This document shows positions 1-11,879 of a DNA stretch of 64,000 bases, piece by piece. The DNA comes from Tillus elongatus (Eukaryota > Arthropoda > Insecta > Coleoptera > Cleridae). The position numbers and the translations under genes are program-made. The DNA is taken from NCBI GenBank assembly GCA_964006375.1, contig OZ023267.1, positions 38,597,753-38,661,752 of the forward strand. The letters run 5' to 3'. Each line of letters begins with the position of its first letter. The first letter of the stretch is position 1. The notes below the pieces were generated by a model. It saw only the letters and a program-made list of their open reading frames with translations. It searched no databases and was not told the DNA's origin.

Positions 1-1290
1 CGACATGCAGTATGGAGTCCGACAGCGCAGATCAACTGCCGACCTCCTTTCCTTTGTCACCCATTCTTGGAACAAGTCTATGGAACTACACGGTGAATCC
101 CAGATTGTCGCTTTAGACATATCCAAAGCATTCGACCAGGTCTGGCACGCAGCCTGCTCTATAAACTTCCGGCCTATGGCCTACCATCAAAACTCTGTAC
201 CTGGACAGCAAATTTCCTTTCCAACCGAAGCATTACTGTTGTCGTGGATGGCCATTCGTCTAAAATGTATTCAATTAATGCAGGAGGAGTTCCTTAAGGT
301 TCAGCTTTGGTCCCTACTTTGTTTCTTCTCCACATCAATGACCTGATCTCTAGCACATCCAACCCAGTTACAATTACGCGGACGACAGTACCATCTACTC
401 AAATATACAATATTCTGAGCCTGTCTCTTTAGCCCAATTAGATGAGGATCGCAAACTCATGGAGGGTTCTGTCTCCGTGGATTAGACTGGGGAGTAGAAA
501 TATTGTACAATTCAACCCCACCAAATCACAGTCTTGCTTTATTTCTCATAAGAGATACACCAGCCCTAGACCCATCACAATAAACAACCAAGTTATTCAA
601 AGTGATGAGTCCTTTTCACTTGTTGGCATTTCTGTGGATCGAAATCTCACTTGGGACCAACATGTCACATCAATTGCAGAAGCGGCTGCTGAGAAATTAG
701 CTTTCCTCTTCCGGGCTCGCAAATACTTTTCACCAGCTAATCTCTATACCTTATATACTTCACAAATAAAACTAAACCCCGAATACTGCTTCCATATCTA
801 GGGTGCTGCTGCCGCTTCTACACTCGCTATCCTGGACTCCATTCAGAAGAGATCTAGACGTCTCATCGGTGACCCTACCCTCACCCAAAGGCTGCCATCC
901 CTTGCTCACCGACGTGCCGTTGGTGACCTCTCTCTTTTATAGATATCTGCACGGGCACTGTTCAGTGGAGCTTTCTTCCAAAGTTCCTCCACCTGCTGCC
1001 CCCAACAGATCTACCAGAGGAACAGAACGAATGCACCATTTTACTGTCCAGGTCACCAGACCTAGAACATCTTGTTATGCCCGCTCTTTTGTCCCGAGGA
1101 CTTTCAAGTTGTGGAATTACTTGCCGGCACAAGTTTTTCCTGCTCCCCCGAACCTCCAAACCCTCAAGTCCAGAATTAACAAGTTGCCTCTTTCATCCTT
1201 GTCGACACCCACGGTACGGTAGTATTTAGGCTGTAAGCTCTAGTGGTGTGTTGTTTAAATAATAATTATAACAATAAATCAAAAAAATTG
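1..1290 (+). pseudogene. LINE family A, copy 1: reverse transcriptase 3' part, broken
   Basis: This is the 3' portion of a non-LTR retrotransposon of Jockey/CR1 type, cut by the window edge. Recognisable pieces are the RT block ISKAFDQVWHA near 115-150, a YADDS catalytic box near 373-388, the segment NQVIQSDESFSLVGISVDRNL near 580-650, and the C-terminal CYARSFVPRTFKLWNYLPA near 1073-1130. These pieces are spread over at least three frames with internal stops, so the copy is dead. It ends in an A-rich tail at about 1255-1290. The same family occurs at 44745-46900 (+), 51572-53265 (-) and 56226-57856 (-). The last is uninterrupted and serves as the reference. Sense along + is clear. The exact clade (Jockey versus CR1/L2) is not settled by eye. 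Confidence 0.9.
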
Positions 1291-2045
1291 AGGGTTATTC
1301 TCTTCCGACAGTTCGGGGTGCATGATAAGGCCAGGCGGAAACTACTTGGGTCGCTTAGCGCACTGACCTAGTTAGGAGCACTGACCTAGTTAGGCATACT
1401 GATGTTTCCTGCACAAAAGACTTGAATTGAAAGTGAAAAATCTGAAAATATGACCAACACAAACGGCTCTATTGCCAGAAGAGTGTCTCCGAAGATCTAT
1501 GGGTAGTATCAAGAACGGAAAGACGATTCTTGGAGCCTCGGAATAATGCAGCATTGCTTGCAGAACATTGTGAAGTCACTTGTTTTCCAGCAGCAATGTA
1601 AGAAAACCAGGCTGATGTTCTCCATTGGCCAGAGAGGATGAAACATATTTATGTCATTGGAATTTTCATCCAGCGGAAATGTCCTGGTTTCCCTAAGAAG
1701 TCGGGTTCTGCGGAGGAGTGTCTAAACTTTTGTGGAAGAGGATAATATTGTACATAAATTCAACCTGCATTTAAGGATGGCTAGTGGAAAGCGAATGCAC
1801 TTTTTTGTTTACGTAGCGCCGATGTAGCTCAGAGAAACATCCAAATTCTAAGATTATTTAAATTAATAAATATTTGCAAAAAGTTAATTAATTTGTAGTA
1901 GATCTTTTTGTCAGTCCAAATATAATGGAACAGTGATTAATCAGTTCAAAAAAAAACTGGAAAAATAAGCAAGTTATTGTAGCGAATTTTGTTTATAAAC
2001 AATTGTTTTATTGAATACATTGTTAGTCAAATGGTAGAAAATTGA
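1291..2045. other. No gene recognised; small tandem duplication
   Basis: AT-rich stretch without a supportable gene. Only a short tandem repeat is visible at about 1360-1395, where the phrase GCACTGACCTAGTTAGG occurs twice in a row. Confidence 0.6.
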
Positions 2046-2340
2046 AAAACTCTGGATGCAGCAAGTGCATTATTGCAATGATTGCATCAAAATATTTAAG
2101 GTCCGAATAACTCAATTTCCTATCAAGCTAGAATCTTTAATTTTGACACGTATTAAGACCTCTATAGAAGCAGCATTTGGGTACTAAATTTTGTAGAAAT
2201 AATATAATGAGTTTCATAGATACAGATTTATATTTGAAGTAACTTTTTTTTTAATTCATTCGATTGGGTCTGCCAAAAAGAAATTATTCAAGCGATCAAC
2301 AAAGTAAATTACCTGCCATGTTTTTAATTTGGCAGGTAGG
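2045..2340 (+). repeat. Dispersed repeat (partner at 27118-27405, inverted)
   Basis: It begins with a degenerate GGATGCAGCAAGTGCATTA end, which is the left terminus of the (TA)n family. It runs to AATTTGGCAGGTAGG. The same sequence is readable in reverse complement at 27118-27405, including the TTTGGCAGGTA end and the GAATCTT and AGCAGC internal landmarks. No coding capacity. Confidence 0.6.
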
Positions 2341-3050
2341 TACCTTCCTTCTGTAAGTAGCTTGAATAAGTTTGTTAGACAGCCCGATCGGACCAGCTTT
2401 TCCCAGCAGAAAATTCTTCTGGAAGACTTTGTACTTTTAATGAAATTTGTAAAAAACCTTTTGTTTAAACAAATTATAGTGCCTACCTACAAATACACGA
2501 TGATTCTTGGAACTCGTTAGTTAAAAGTTTTCGTACTTGTTTTTTAAATTTGGATCTAGCCATTATGGCTGGAGTCTTATCCAAATTAAATAGTTTTAAA
2601 ATGGTTGCTCTTTCGGTTATATCGGATGTTGCCACCAACTGTGCTATTTTAAATCCAATACCCTATATATTATTACATTTCTTAATCGTACGTAAAATTT
2701 TAGTCTAAATTTATTTGGGACATAATTGGTGAAAAACAGGTATTTTTCGGTTATTCAAGTTTTTTCACAAAATTTGACATATGAGGTCAATTAAAAAAGT
2801 CTGGACATAGCAAGTGCGTTATCATAGTGAATTTTCATTAAAATGTTTTTATTAGCAAACATGTCCTTTTTTAAAGCGCGCATTAAATTTGCGTATCAGT
2901 ATAACATATACAGTAGAAACAATGTACCATATTTCATCAATTAACTTTATTGTTTAAAGATGTTCAAAAATCTGACGAAAATGAACTTAAAATATTCCCA
3001 AAATTCCCAAATTACCTCGTATGGTAATAACAAATTCTTAAATTTTATTA
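2330..3050 (+). repeat. (TA)n-family fragments without the TA tract
   Basis: 2330-2470 resembles the conserved body block next to the TA tract in other copies (the gcaagtggcttgaataagtttgttag phrase appears in variant form). About 2800-3050 starts with a GGACATAGCAAGTGCGTTAT left end and continues with the 'cagtataac ... caatgtaccat' body seen at 36340 and 49800. No internal TA microsatellite is present here. Both pieces are incomplete. Confidence 0.6.
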
Positions 3051-3355
3051 ACAAGAAGAACCAAGAAATTTAAATTAGGAGACGAGAAGCGAAGACGTGA
3101 TATATTGCATAATCCATGCTGACACACGCTTGTGCATTGTTGATAGATAAATTATTTATTATTTAAAACATTGTGATTGTAAAAACTGCCCCGATTGAAC
3201 TGACTAACCCACTTTTCCAAGAGATTTACGGAAAAAGTGCCCTTGTTCGCAATTAGTTAATTATATTGCTGGTTATCGTTTGAATACGTACATATGTTTC
3301 CTTAGAAACGCACAGTCAAAAGCTAATTTCAAAAAGTTCATACGCTTGGCAGATT
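3050..3355 (+). repeat. Dispersed repeat D1 (inverted partner 28678-28990)
   Basis: Landmarks GAGACGAGAAGCGAAGACGT, GCATAATCCATGCTGACAC and CCTTAGAAACGCACAGT are found in reverse complement at 28678-28990 with a few differences. No coding capacity is seen. The class of element is unknown. Confidence 0.6.
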
Positions 3356-5415
3356 TATTTATAAAATATGCTACACCCTAAAAACAAAATAAATAATGAT
3401 ATTTCTCTCTTGCTACATATGTAATGTCTAATGTCACTAGCAATTTTGTTAAAAACTCCAGCTTCTTCAGGACACTCATACTTTACAAATACTTCCACTG
3501 ACTCTTATTCGTACAACTTCCGTTTGTAGCGATTACGTTTCGTCACTGCTTTAATTATTCAAAATAAACCCGTAAGAGACTTAACTAATAGCCGACAATC
3601 CAATATCTGTAAGGCAATTCCTGTTTTAATTTCAAAATTATTTTCATGAAAAGTCGCTGAATCTTCAAGCCCCTTTACTGCATTTCTAATTTGTACGTTA
3701 AAATTCAATATATGTTTGCCATGGGAAACTATCTCGTATTATTACTGAACAAATATTTCCAGGAACGAAATAAGCATTTAAAATATACGTTAGGAATATT
3801 CGAGAACAAAATATTGTTTATCTGTAATTTTCCGGTGATGTCACCAAAAAAAAAAGACCGTTGGAAACGTTGCAGAGAATTGCTGGCAAAACCTTCAACT
3901 GTGGACACGGAAGGTGAGACGTCGTGACTTTACCACCGATTGGAGGTCTCGTTTTATCTCATTTGAAGAATGGAGGCTAGAGAGAGCTCGCGCACAGCCA
4001 GCAACGGTCACGGTAAGAATTTTGCGTGCAGCGAGTAGGAGTTGCAGAACCCGACACATTAGCGAGGACTCTCTACTGAGCGTTCATAGAGTAAACACCC
4101 GTCAGTTTCGGTGGCTATTAAATTATCTTAAAACGGGCTGTAATGTTCTTTCTGTTATCTGTACTACCCAATAATTATTGTCAGTGATTGTTCGGAGTAA
4201 TTCAAGTGATTTTTGAGTTCAATTAAGCATCGTATTCAGCATAAAAACGAGAACTAACTCGTGGCTCTTTGTTCCGAACTGCTGATTTCTTGTCGTAATC
4301 AGAAAGAATTCCTGGTTATTATCGAACCTTAAGTCAATTGGTAGTGAATTTTACTTAAGCAAACTCACGTTTAATTGAGATTTGCAAAGTTTCCAGCAAG
4401 CGAATTCAAAACATTGACATAGGTGTCAGATGGTCTTGTAGTATTGTAGCAATGGCATTCACCGCTCCAATAATCTCTGATGAGAAGTCCTAGTCATTTC
4501 CCCCAGCTTTTCCGCTCTTATTGGAGTCTGTAATCTGTGTGAGGCACTCATGATTGATCCCACCTGGAAAGCATCTTCACAGGGTCATAAGGTAACCCAA
4601 TACCGGAAGACTGGTAAGTACAAACAAGTCTTTTCTCTGAATCAGCAGAATTTCTATGCCGAAATCTAACATCTGAAGTTTTAATAACCTGAACTTTCAA
4701 AGTCACGTAGTCAAGTTTGAGCTTAAACAATGTCAGAGAGGTGCTGTCAGCATAACTATATATTTCCTGTTTAATCTATATGATTTTGTCAATTTTTGTA
4801 AATTTAGACACACTGTTTTTATTATTATTTTTTTTAATTGTAATTAGCAAACTTTGTCTGCAAAATATCTAATATATACACTCTCTTTAATATCTCTTAA
4901 TTTTCATAATTAATGTAGAAACTTCACGTAGGAAAATATTAAATAGATTCTCTTTTTTCTTTCGTTTTTTTTTGAGCCTCACTCAAAGAACTGGCCAGTT
5001 AATTCACTAGAAAACCTAGCAATTGATTGACAAACGTCAAGTGATTTACCTATTGTGTTTGTTTGTGAGCGATACCCTTAGTAATTAACACTAACATTTT
5101 AGTAATATGCAACTATCTTTATCTTACTGTTTTGGCATATGGATGTAAATAATAATTCCTTGTTCTTGAAATTCTTGCTGTTTATTTGATTTCTAGTTGT
5201 ATGCAATCAATGCTTGTTTGATATTTATCAATCATTTTATTTCATTGTATTCGCTATTCCAAATTTAATTTATCTGAATAAATTCAATATTTTGTTACAT
5301 TAACATATCTGCTTAATTGAAGAGAAATTCCTCCCTAGTATCTACTTTCTTTTTGACGTCGCGCAAACAATTTATACTTCCTAACTATTATCTAGATATC
5401 TAAATTTATATGTAA
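3356..5415. other. No gene recognised
   Basis: AT-rich sequence. Two overlapping short frames on + (3691-3927, 78 aa; 3914-4174, 86 aa, arginine-rich) have no recognisable domain, no homologue elsewhere in the window and no evidence of expression, so I do not call them genes. The rest shows only low-complexity A/T stretches. Confidence 0.5.
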
Positions 5416-5419
5416 CCTG

Positions 5420-6425
5420 GCACTAGTCTGGAGAGCCCACAAATATAGGACTTTGGGCAGTGCGAAGCAAACAAATGAAGAGAACGTGAGTATCAAACTA
5501 CATCCAGATCGGTCAACCTCCTAAAAAGTGCTGCTAATCTTAATAAAATTGATAATCTGATAGATAGCTACTTTAGGGTAGGGTTTTAGAGGCAATTGTG
5601 ACCTCACCATTGAGCAGATCTATATCCACCTGAGGTCAATCACAATATACCACGGTCCTTGTACTTAAAGCTTGTCTTTGAAGGAGGTAACACTTATCTT
5701 TGAAGAAGGTAACACGTTTTGAGTACTTCGTCTCACTTAGGTTAGGGTAAATTGTGAGTTGGCCATAACGGTCCCTCCACTCCGACGTTAAGGTCTATTG
5801 TGGTCCAAGTTGTGTCTTTCCAAAGAGCAGGTGTCTTGTCCCGTTCGCAGACTGGCGGAAACATAGCACATGCGCTGCTGTTTCGTCTCTCTCCATACAC
5901 AGTCCGCACTCGATCTCTTCACAGAGACCAATTCGGTGCTTGTGGTGACACAAGCGGCAGAGTCTTGTATGCAGGCCAACCAGAGTTCTCAGTTGTTGTC
6001 TCTTTAGCTCTAGAAGTGTTTAGACCTTGACTCTGGAAGGCCATTTATAAAGGCCTGGCGGATTTTGCATTGTTGGAGTGTCCTTCTATCTGTCCAGGTC
6101 TTTAAGCTACCTCTTGTTGCATGATGGTATCCTAAGCACATGTTTCTGGTCCGATAAAATTCTCCTGTTATTGCAGCTTGGCTCTCTGAATATATTTTTA
6201 TTGATTTGTGTGTACAATGGTTTTGTATAATTTCCCTCGCACATATTTCGATTGCATATACTTCTGCCTGGTGTATGGTTGCATACTTTCCGAGGCTAGA
6301 TGATATTCCTGTATCGGTATTGTTCCCATATGCCACGACTCCTGCCCCCCGATTGGTTTTGGAGCCTGCCCTCAACAGGGTCGTTTGGTTTCGTTTCCAG
6401 TCCTCCATTTCCAGAAGGAAATGTT
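5420..6425 (-). pseudogene. R1/I-like LINE 3' end: RNase H domain plus CCHC-like motif
   Basis: Read on the minus strand. The 6408-6010 frame (132 aa) carries an RNase H domain: GAGVVAYGN, then SLGKYATIHQAEVYAIEICARE, then KIYSESQAAI. Family RNase H domains normally have a TDGS-type aspartate, the glutamate of QAEVYA, and an SDSQ aspartate. Here the first is lost (LRAGSK) and the third reads SES, so catalysis is probably gone. In another frame (about 5980-5790) follows CGLC...ETAAHVLCF, the cysteine/histidine motif that follows RNase H in R1/I/Jockey-type LINEs. A frameshift therefore separates the two. The 3' untranslated part probably extends to about 5420. The upstream side is cut by a (TA)n-family terminus at 6432. 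Confidence 0.8.
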
Positions 6426-6429
6426 AATA

Positions 6430-6474
6430 TAAAACATGAAAATTCGCTACTATAACGCATTTGCTGCAACCCGA
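6430..6474 (-). repeat. Solo terminus of the (TA)n family
   Basis: GAAAATTCGCTACTATAACG followed by CATTTGCTGCAACCCG is a degenerate copy of the 35-bp terminal inverted repeat that recurs through the window. Confidence 0.6.
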
Positions 6475-7244
6475 CATTTTAATTGTGCAAATATTCATCC
6501 ACCTCACAGTGCACACCACGCGCGCTATTTTGTCGGTGACCTATATATAACGCGACACATTAAGTTTGAATTGTGTATATTTTTCAGCGCCTTTATCTAC
6601 GTCTATGCCTGATAGTGCATTTGCAGTGAGTGCATCATGTCCCGGTCGAAGACATTGCAGCATCGCAGGTTCACAGCATCACTGTTGTAGCGGTTCCGTT
6701 TCGGACTACACTCAGCCAATTCTATTTAGCTTCGTCATTTCAATTTCATTCATAAAGTGACTGACGATCTGCCGGTCTGACGATCTCTGAAAGCTGATGA
6801 TTTTTTATGAGTTATTGTGTACTCACGACTGCCGGCCTTTCAATCAATAATTACCTACCTGCACATCGATTGTGAGCCACTGTGTTTTTGTTTCATCCGC
6901 TAATTAATTGCCAAGTTAATGGCGTGTCATGTTTTGATTGGCCGCAATAAAACCGATTTTTACAGTAGGACACATCGGATGAATTTGTGTAAATTGTTCA
7001 TTATCCGAGTGGGGCTGTTGGAGTCACGTTTCTGCAAAATCAATTAATTCACGTTTTAGGAAGACTTAATTACCTGGTCATTAGCAACTAAGCTTTCTAC
7101 GACTTGATGTAGCTGGTGCTTGGAAAAATTGACAAATTGAAAATCATCGTTTGAATCTATGAAGAGAAGAAATTATTTTTTAGTGTTCTTTTTTTGCGCC
7201 TTCTATTTCACCACAGCTTACAAGCCTTGTAACTAACTATCTGT
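6475..7244. other. No gene recognised
   Basis: No domain-bearing frame, repeat family or RNA gene was recognised in this stretch. Confidence 0.5.
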
Positions 7245-7316
7245 TTTCATGTAACTGTGATAATAATTTTCAATGATAAACATGGTCTATGTGCAAACTG
7301 GAACCTGATAAGTACA

Positions 7317-7360
7317 CTTACGATCGTTTCTCTAACGACGTTAGCATCATCAGAAGGAGA
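7317..7360 (-). ncRNA. Hammerhead ribozyme motif, PLE type, partly deleted
   Basis: On the minus strand: CTGATGA, a stem II of CTAAC/GTTAG with loop GTC, then GAAA, then a self-complementary ACGATCGT (minimal stem III). The base after it is A, so the cleavage triplet would be GTA. The flanking sequence jumps to AAGTGTACTTA, which in other copies lies about 35 bp further on. The cleavage-side strand of stem I is therefore deleted and self-cleavage is doubtful. Confidence 0.65.
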
Positions 7361-7721
7361 AAAATTTTAAACTAAATTAGCAGCTACAAATGTATTTATA
7401 TCATACCTAGATAGACGAATTAAGCCGAAGGTAAAAATTGTCGTCGGAGACCCAAGGTTTGTCTATTGTGTCTATATTGCACTGATGAGGTTGACGAACT
7501 ACTTTAATCTTCTAGTTGACAAATTTAGGAGCTTTTATCTAATTCAAAGGATAATGGGCTTAAAAATGAAAGATGCCGCGTTATTTAAGGAAGCCCACGT
7601 TCCTTCTTGATCTATAAATTCACTATGTGAATATTGAGTGTTTAGCTGGTCAAATGCAAAGTGAGAATAAAGGACTTGAAATCAAAGGTACCAAACGATT
7701 TAATGATTTCTTAATCAATTT

Positions 7722-7872
<151 letters not shown>

Positions 7873-8102
7873 CTTTTATAGGCGTTAAGCATAGTTTGAT
7901 GTCTAACATTTTTGACAAGTTTCAAATTTTCCTTGTAAATGTGGTAATTATTATCCCATATATGTTGTGCCACACATGATTTGTCTACCATACCATACCG
8001 TAAGTGTGCGAGATGCTCACGAAATTTAGTGGCTATGTTTCCCTTGGTTTGACCAGCGAATTTAAGATTACAATCTTTGCAACCTATATCATAAATGTCG
8101 GG

Positions 8103-9085
8103 TATTTATGAGATAGGTTGCAAAAAGTGTAATCTTGAATACGCGGTCAAATCAAGAGAAACATAGCCACCAGATTTCGAGAGCATCTGGCACACTTACG
8201 GTATGGTACAGTAGACAAATCACATGTGGCACAACATATTTGGGATAATAATCACCACATTGGCAAGGAAAATTTTAAACTTGTCAAAAATGTTAGACAT
8301 CAAACTATGCTTGACGCATGTGAAAGCGGATATATATCAAAATCGATTAAGAACAAAACGTCATTAAATCGCGCGGAACCTTTTATTTCAAGCCCTTTAT
8401 TCTCACTTTGCATTTGAACAACTAAACACTACTGATTTGTCCAGCAGAATAATAACGTATTGTCAATAACTCGGCCGGTCTATACAGATACTAAGCTCTT
8501 TGTTGAGGTCTCGACTTAGAAATACCCTATATTTTTCTTTGTATCCAAGAAATAAATATAAATACTTGTCTTTATGTAGAATTTTAGTTGGAATATTCAT
8601 CTTCTGTTAAAGTTAAGATTGTATCCGAAACAGCCGTTTTTGCTTTTAAAAAGATGTGCTGCAGTTATTGGTTTGTTCACCAGATGTGCTTGTGGGCGCT
8701 TACCACGGGCTTTGGTATTCACATAGTGAATTTATAAATCAAAAAAGAACGTGAGCTTCCTTAAATAAAGCGGCACCTTTCATTTTAATCCCATTATCTT
8801 TTAAATTAGATAAAAGCTCATAAATTTGTTAACTAGAAGATTAAAGTAGTTCGTCAACCTCGTGCGTCCAATATAGACACAATAGAAAAACGATGGGTCT
8901 CCGACTACAATTTTTACCTTCGGCTTAGTTCGTCTATCTAGGTATGATATAAATACATTTGCAGCTGTTAATTTAGTTTAGAACTTTTTATCCTCTGATG
9001 ATGTTAACGTGGTTAGTGAAATTATTGTAAAGTCTTTAAAAAATATGTGTTGTGGTGATTTGTGTTCTTCAAGGATACACATGGT
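8103..9085 (+). pseudogene. Penelope-like element end, right arm of palindrome (GIY-YIG fragment)
   Basis: Plus-strand copy of the same PLE end. The readable protein is AQHIWDNNHHIGKENFKLVKNV, then RHQTMLDACESGYISKSIK, ending SSPLFSLCI (8226-8417). Upstream, the CN...GQT part of GIY-YIG is present but crosses stops. A hammerhead motif follows at 8992-9032. After it comes a block (about 9040-9080, ATGTGTTGTGGTGATTTG...) shared with 10266-10305 and 39268-39303, probably PLE terminal sequence. The two arms meet head-to-head across about 5 bases near 8098-8102. Confidence 0.8.
8990..9034 (+). ncRNA. Hammerhead ribozyme motif, PLE type, degenerate
   Basis: CTGATGA at 8995-9001, stem II TTAAC/GGTTA, GAAA at 9018-9021. 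Stem III (TTATTG) no longer pairs properly and the cleavage triplet reads GTA. The core is conserved but probably weak or inactive. Confidence 0.6.
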
Positions 9086-9250
9086 GTTTTAAAAAAAAAC
9101 ATGGGACATCGCTTATTGGAAGATTTCTTGGTCAAAAATATGACAAAAAAAAATAAAAAATACGGATAGCTCTTAAACGGCCCCATTTTTAAAATAGAGG
9201 GTGTAAAAAATCAAGAGAGTTAAGTCAGGGGACCGCCGCGGCCATGGAAC
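9085..9250 (-). pseudogene. Fragment of DUF4817/mariner-type transposase
   Basis: On the minus strand, about 9243-9170 reads WPRRSPDLTLLIFYTLYFKN. This matches the signature WPxRSPDLTPLDFFLWGYLK of the DUF4817-containing Tc1/mariner-like transposases seen better at 59564-59848. Only the end of the catalytic domain remains, with stops. Confidence 0.5.
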
Positions 9251-9317
9251 TAGTCATCAAAAAGTGTATTTAGTTAAATGTTCTAACTGCATCAAGTTTT
9301 ATTCAAATCTAAAAACT

Positions 9318-9411
9318 TCAGGACGCAGCAAGTGCGTTATAGTAGTGAATTTTCATAAGAATTGTACACTATTATTATACGGCATATTACTAAAATTAAC
9401 ACTTTCAACTT
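9318..9411 (+). repeat. (TA)n-family left end fragment
   Basis: CAGGACGCAGCAAGTGCGTT followed by ATAGTAGTGAATTTTCATAAG is a well-preserved left terminus. It is followed by body sequence like that after 26361. It is interrupted by the SINE insertion at 9412-9634. Confidence 0.75.
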
Positions 9412-9422
9412 ACACATACCTT

Positions 9423-9623
9423 CGTGGCCGTGCGGGAAAGTCGATTCAGACTTTCCAATACGGACTCGGGGGACGACGGTTCGAGCCTCACCGGCGGCGG
9501 ATGGTTTTTCAAATCACTGTCGTCGTTGTGATCGAGCTCAAGGTGGAGGGTAGGTTAGTTTATATGAGCAAAAAGGGCCAGCAATGGCCTAATTGCCAGT
9601 AAGCATCTCACCTTTACCTTTTG
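9423..9623 (+). mobile_element. tRNA-derived SINE with 11-bp target-site duplication
   Basis: The head resembles a tRNA gene with a long variable arm. An A-box-like TGGCCGTGCGGG lies at about 9426-9437 and a B box GGTTCGAGCC at 9478-9487, which together form an internal RNA polymerase III promoter. The 201-bp insert is bounded on both sides by the identical 11-mer ACACATACCTT (9412-9422 and 9624-9634), a classic L1-style or RTE-style retroposition footprint. The 3' end lacks a long poly-A and ends ...CACCTTTACCTTTTG. It has no coding capacity. Short frames across it are incidental. Confidence 0.85.
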
Positions 9624-9634
9624 ACACATACCTT

Positions 9635-10139
9635 GAAGATCGATTTTAGAGGTCCTAGTATGCGCCCATTTAAAGCGTTCTTTCGAAAATGTTACCTTCG
9701 ATTTATGCTTTTTATCAAAAAATATCGTGTTCTAACTCCCTTTGAGAAAAATTGCCGAAACTAAATTTTTAATGAAGCTAAAAAATTAAATTTGGCTATA
9801 TCTGTAGATAGTGTAAGTCTCTTTAAAAGAAAGTTATATTACAAATTTCATTAAAGTTACAAAAGATTTCCAGCAGGAAACTTAATTCATACTTAGAAAA
9901 GTAAAGTATCTGCCAAATTATAAACGTAGCAGTTATTTTCAGTTATTAATGATTTCGTTTTAGTTAACCTGATCAAACCGATTTTTTTAAATATCAGCAA
10001 TAACAAAATGTCTGGTGAAAATTATAATTACAGACTCAAAGGTGACAAAGTTCTTCAGGCGTTTTAAACAAAAATAAGATCTTGCGCAAAACTTATGAAA
10101 TATGTGCACTATTGTTCCTTAAAATGCCAAAATAAAACA
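9635..10139. other. No gene recognised; repeat-like sequence
   Basis: Downstream flank of the SINE. It contains a 'tctgccaaattataaacg...gcagttatttt' phrase similar to 27120-27150, so part of it probably belongs to the 2045/27118 repeat. No gene. Confidence 0.4.
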
Positions 10140-10204
10140 AAAAACATACATTCATCGAGCTGGAATCGATCACGCAACTTTCTGCGTAGAAGACAAGCAC
10201 GCTA

Positions 10205-10310
10205 GAATTCTTCATCCTCTAATGACGCTAACTTTGTTAGTTAAACGATCGTCAGGTCTTTGAAAATATGTGTTGTGGTGATTTTGGTTCTCCAAGTGTA
10301 CCTATAACGC
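10205..10310 (+). ncRNA. Hammerhead motif with PLE terminal sequence
   Basis: CTAATGA at 10219-10225 (one change from CTGATGA), stem II CTAAC/GTTAG, TAAA in place of GAAA at 10242-10245. Then comes self-complementary ACGATCGT and GTC at 10251-10253. Stem I is CCT (10216-10218) with AGG (10254-10256). The downstream block at 10266-10305 is shared with the PLE ends at 9040 and 39268. Two core changes make it probably inactive. It is a solo PLE terminus. Confidence 0.6.
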
Positions 10311-11182
10311 TATCACTGACCTATCTAAGGATACGTTAACTAACGCTTCGTTTACATGGTAAGTGACACCGGCTTCATGCCCGGGATATTATATTAAACG
10401 TATAAGTAACAATTGATCACAGAATGAGCACAATTGACATTTAAACATAGTCAACGACTGTTTAGGTCTTATATGACGTCTTATGTTTAAGTTTAAAGAT
10501 AAAAGAAACTATTTCAGAATCATTTTTATAGAGACTAGACTTGATTTTGTGTACAATACTACTATATTATGCTACATTTTCAGTCTAAAACTGCAGCATA
10601 ATATAGCTATGCTGTGCTAAAACTGTATTTGGGGCCATTCATCAAGCTACAAATAAAGTGTATTTTAAAAATTTAATAAATCACCCAGTTAAATAACAAC
10701 CACTTGGAAAATTGTTAATTTAATGTCGTCTGTCATTTGCGATATTTGTGGCCGAGACTTCACGATTGTTGGTTCGGGTAGTATGTTTTATTCCTGTTAT
10801 GTATTTAGTTTGGTTACCGTTGATGTATGGTTTATACCTGTTATATGAATCAATCTACGCGTGACGGTTACCTACTCTGTCTGTCAGGCAATAAACTTTA
10901 ACCACAAATTCGTTTCAACGCATGTCTTTTAAATTTTATATTTCATTTAAAAAAAAACTCTAAATGTTGTGTACCACATTACTTAAAATCCACAACATAG
11001 ATTTATTTACACCATTTCTAGCCACTCCAGTTACTCTGATACTTACAAAAATATAGCCTTTTCAAAAATATTTTGGTACATCTTTGGGAAAAAAATAGGC
11101 GTTACAGCTGATATACGAACTCGTAGGCGGTATTAATACAGTTAAGTTATGTATCAAGTTTAGTTCAAATCAGTTGAGTATA
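10311..11182. other. No gene recognised
   Basis: No domain-bearing frame or repeat family recognised, apart from poly-A/T stretches. Confidence 0.5.
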
Positions 11183-11197
11183 TTTTCAGTTATCGCT

Positions 11198-11296
<99 letters not shown>

Positions 11297-11405
11297 TTTA
11301 ACGGCCCTTTGTTTTGGGTTCTAGGGGCCCGAATTCGCGCTAATCTGAAGAAATTTTTTCAAAAACTTTTCATCGCGACCACTATATTAGCGAATTTTCC
11401 CCGGT
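11183..11405 (+). repeat. (TA)n-family right part
   Basis: A 90-bp TA tract (11201-11290) is followed by the family's right-end block: GGGTTCTAGGGGCCCGAATT, GCGCTAATCTGAAGAAATTT, then TAGCGAATTTTC. The outer palindrome is incomplete. Confidence 0.75.
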
Positions 11406-11879
11406 TTTAAAACACAGAGAAAACCACAATTATGAAAAATTGTCTTTCACACCTTGTATCTTGAAAATGGGCTTGTTTTGGAGCTATGTGTATATAATAT
11501 TTTTGTCTAATTTCAAACCAAGGATATTTAATTTCTAGTATGGTCAAAGTTTCCTCTGTATCTGGCTGGGCTCCTGTTGTCTAGCAGCTAGACTTCAAAG
11601 CGGAAACAGTTTTAAATAAATCCACTGCTGCTAGATAAAACTTGACATCTTACATGCATGTTGACACTACTTTTACCTTTTGCTTTCTTGTATATGCTGA
11701 GTTATTTACATGTAAACTTCTTCGCTGGCTTAGTGCGGTAAGTTAAAATGATTTTTGTTCACAATTTCTTTATTATTTCGCTTTCTATGTTACATGCTAT
11801 TTTCCTGGTACAGCCCTTCCTCTGCAGTTACCTATCACTATCTATTTCTCAGATTACAGTCCACCGTGTTTTGGATTGA
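11406..11879. other. No gene recognised
   Basis: No supportable feature. A 65-aa frame at 11755 has no recognisable domain. Confidence 0.4.

Noticed and set aside
3691..4174. Two overlapping small frames (78 and 86 aa)
   Set aside because: Low-complexity basic composition, no domain, and frames of this length are expected by chance.
7478..7500. CTGATGAGG box near the left PLE arm
   Set aside because: No GAAA or stem II follows (GACGAAC only), and the homologous right arm lacks the box.
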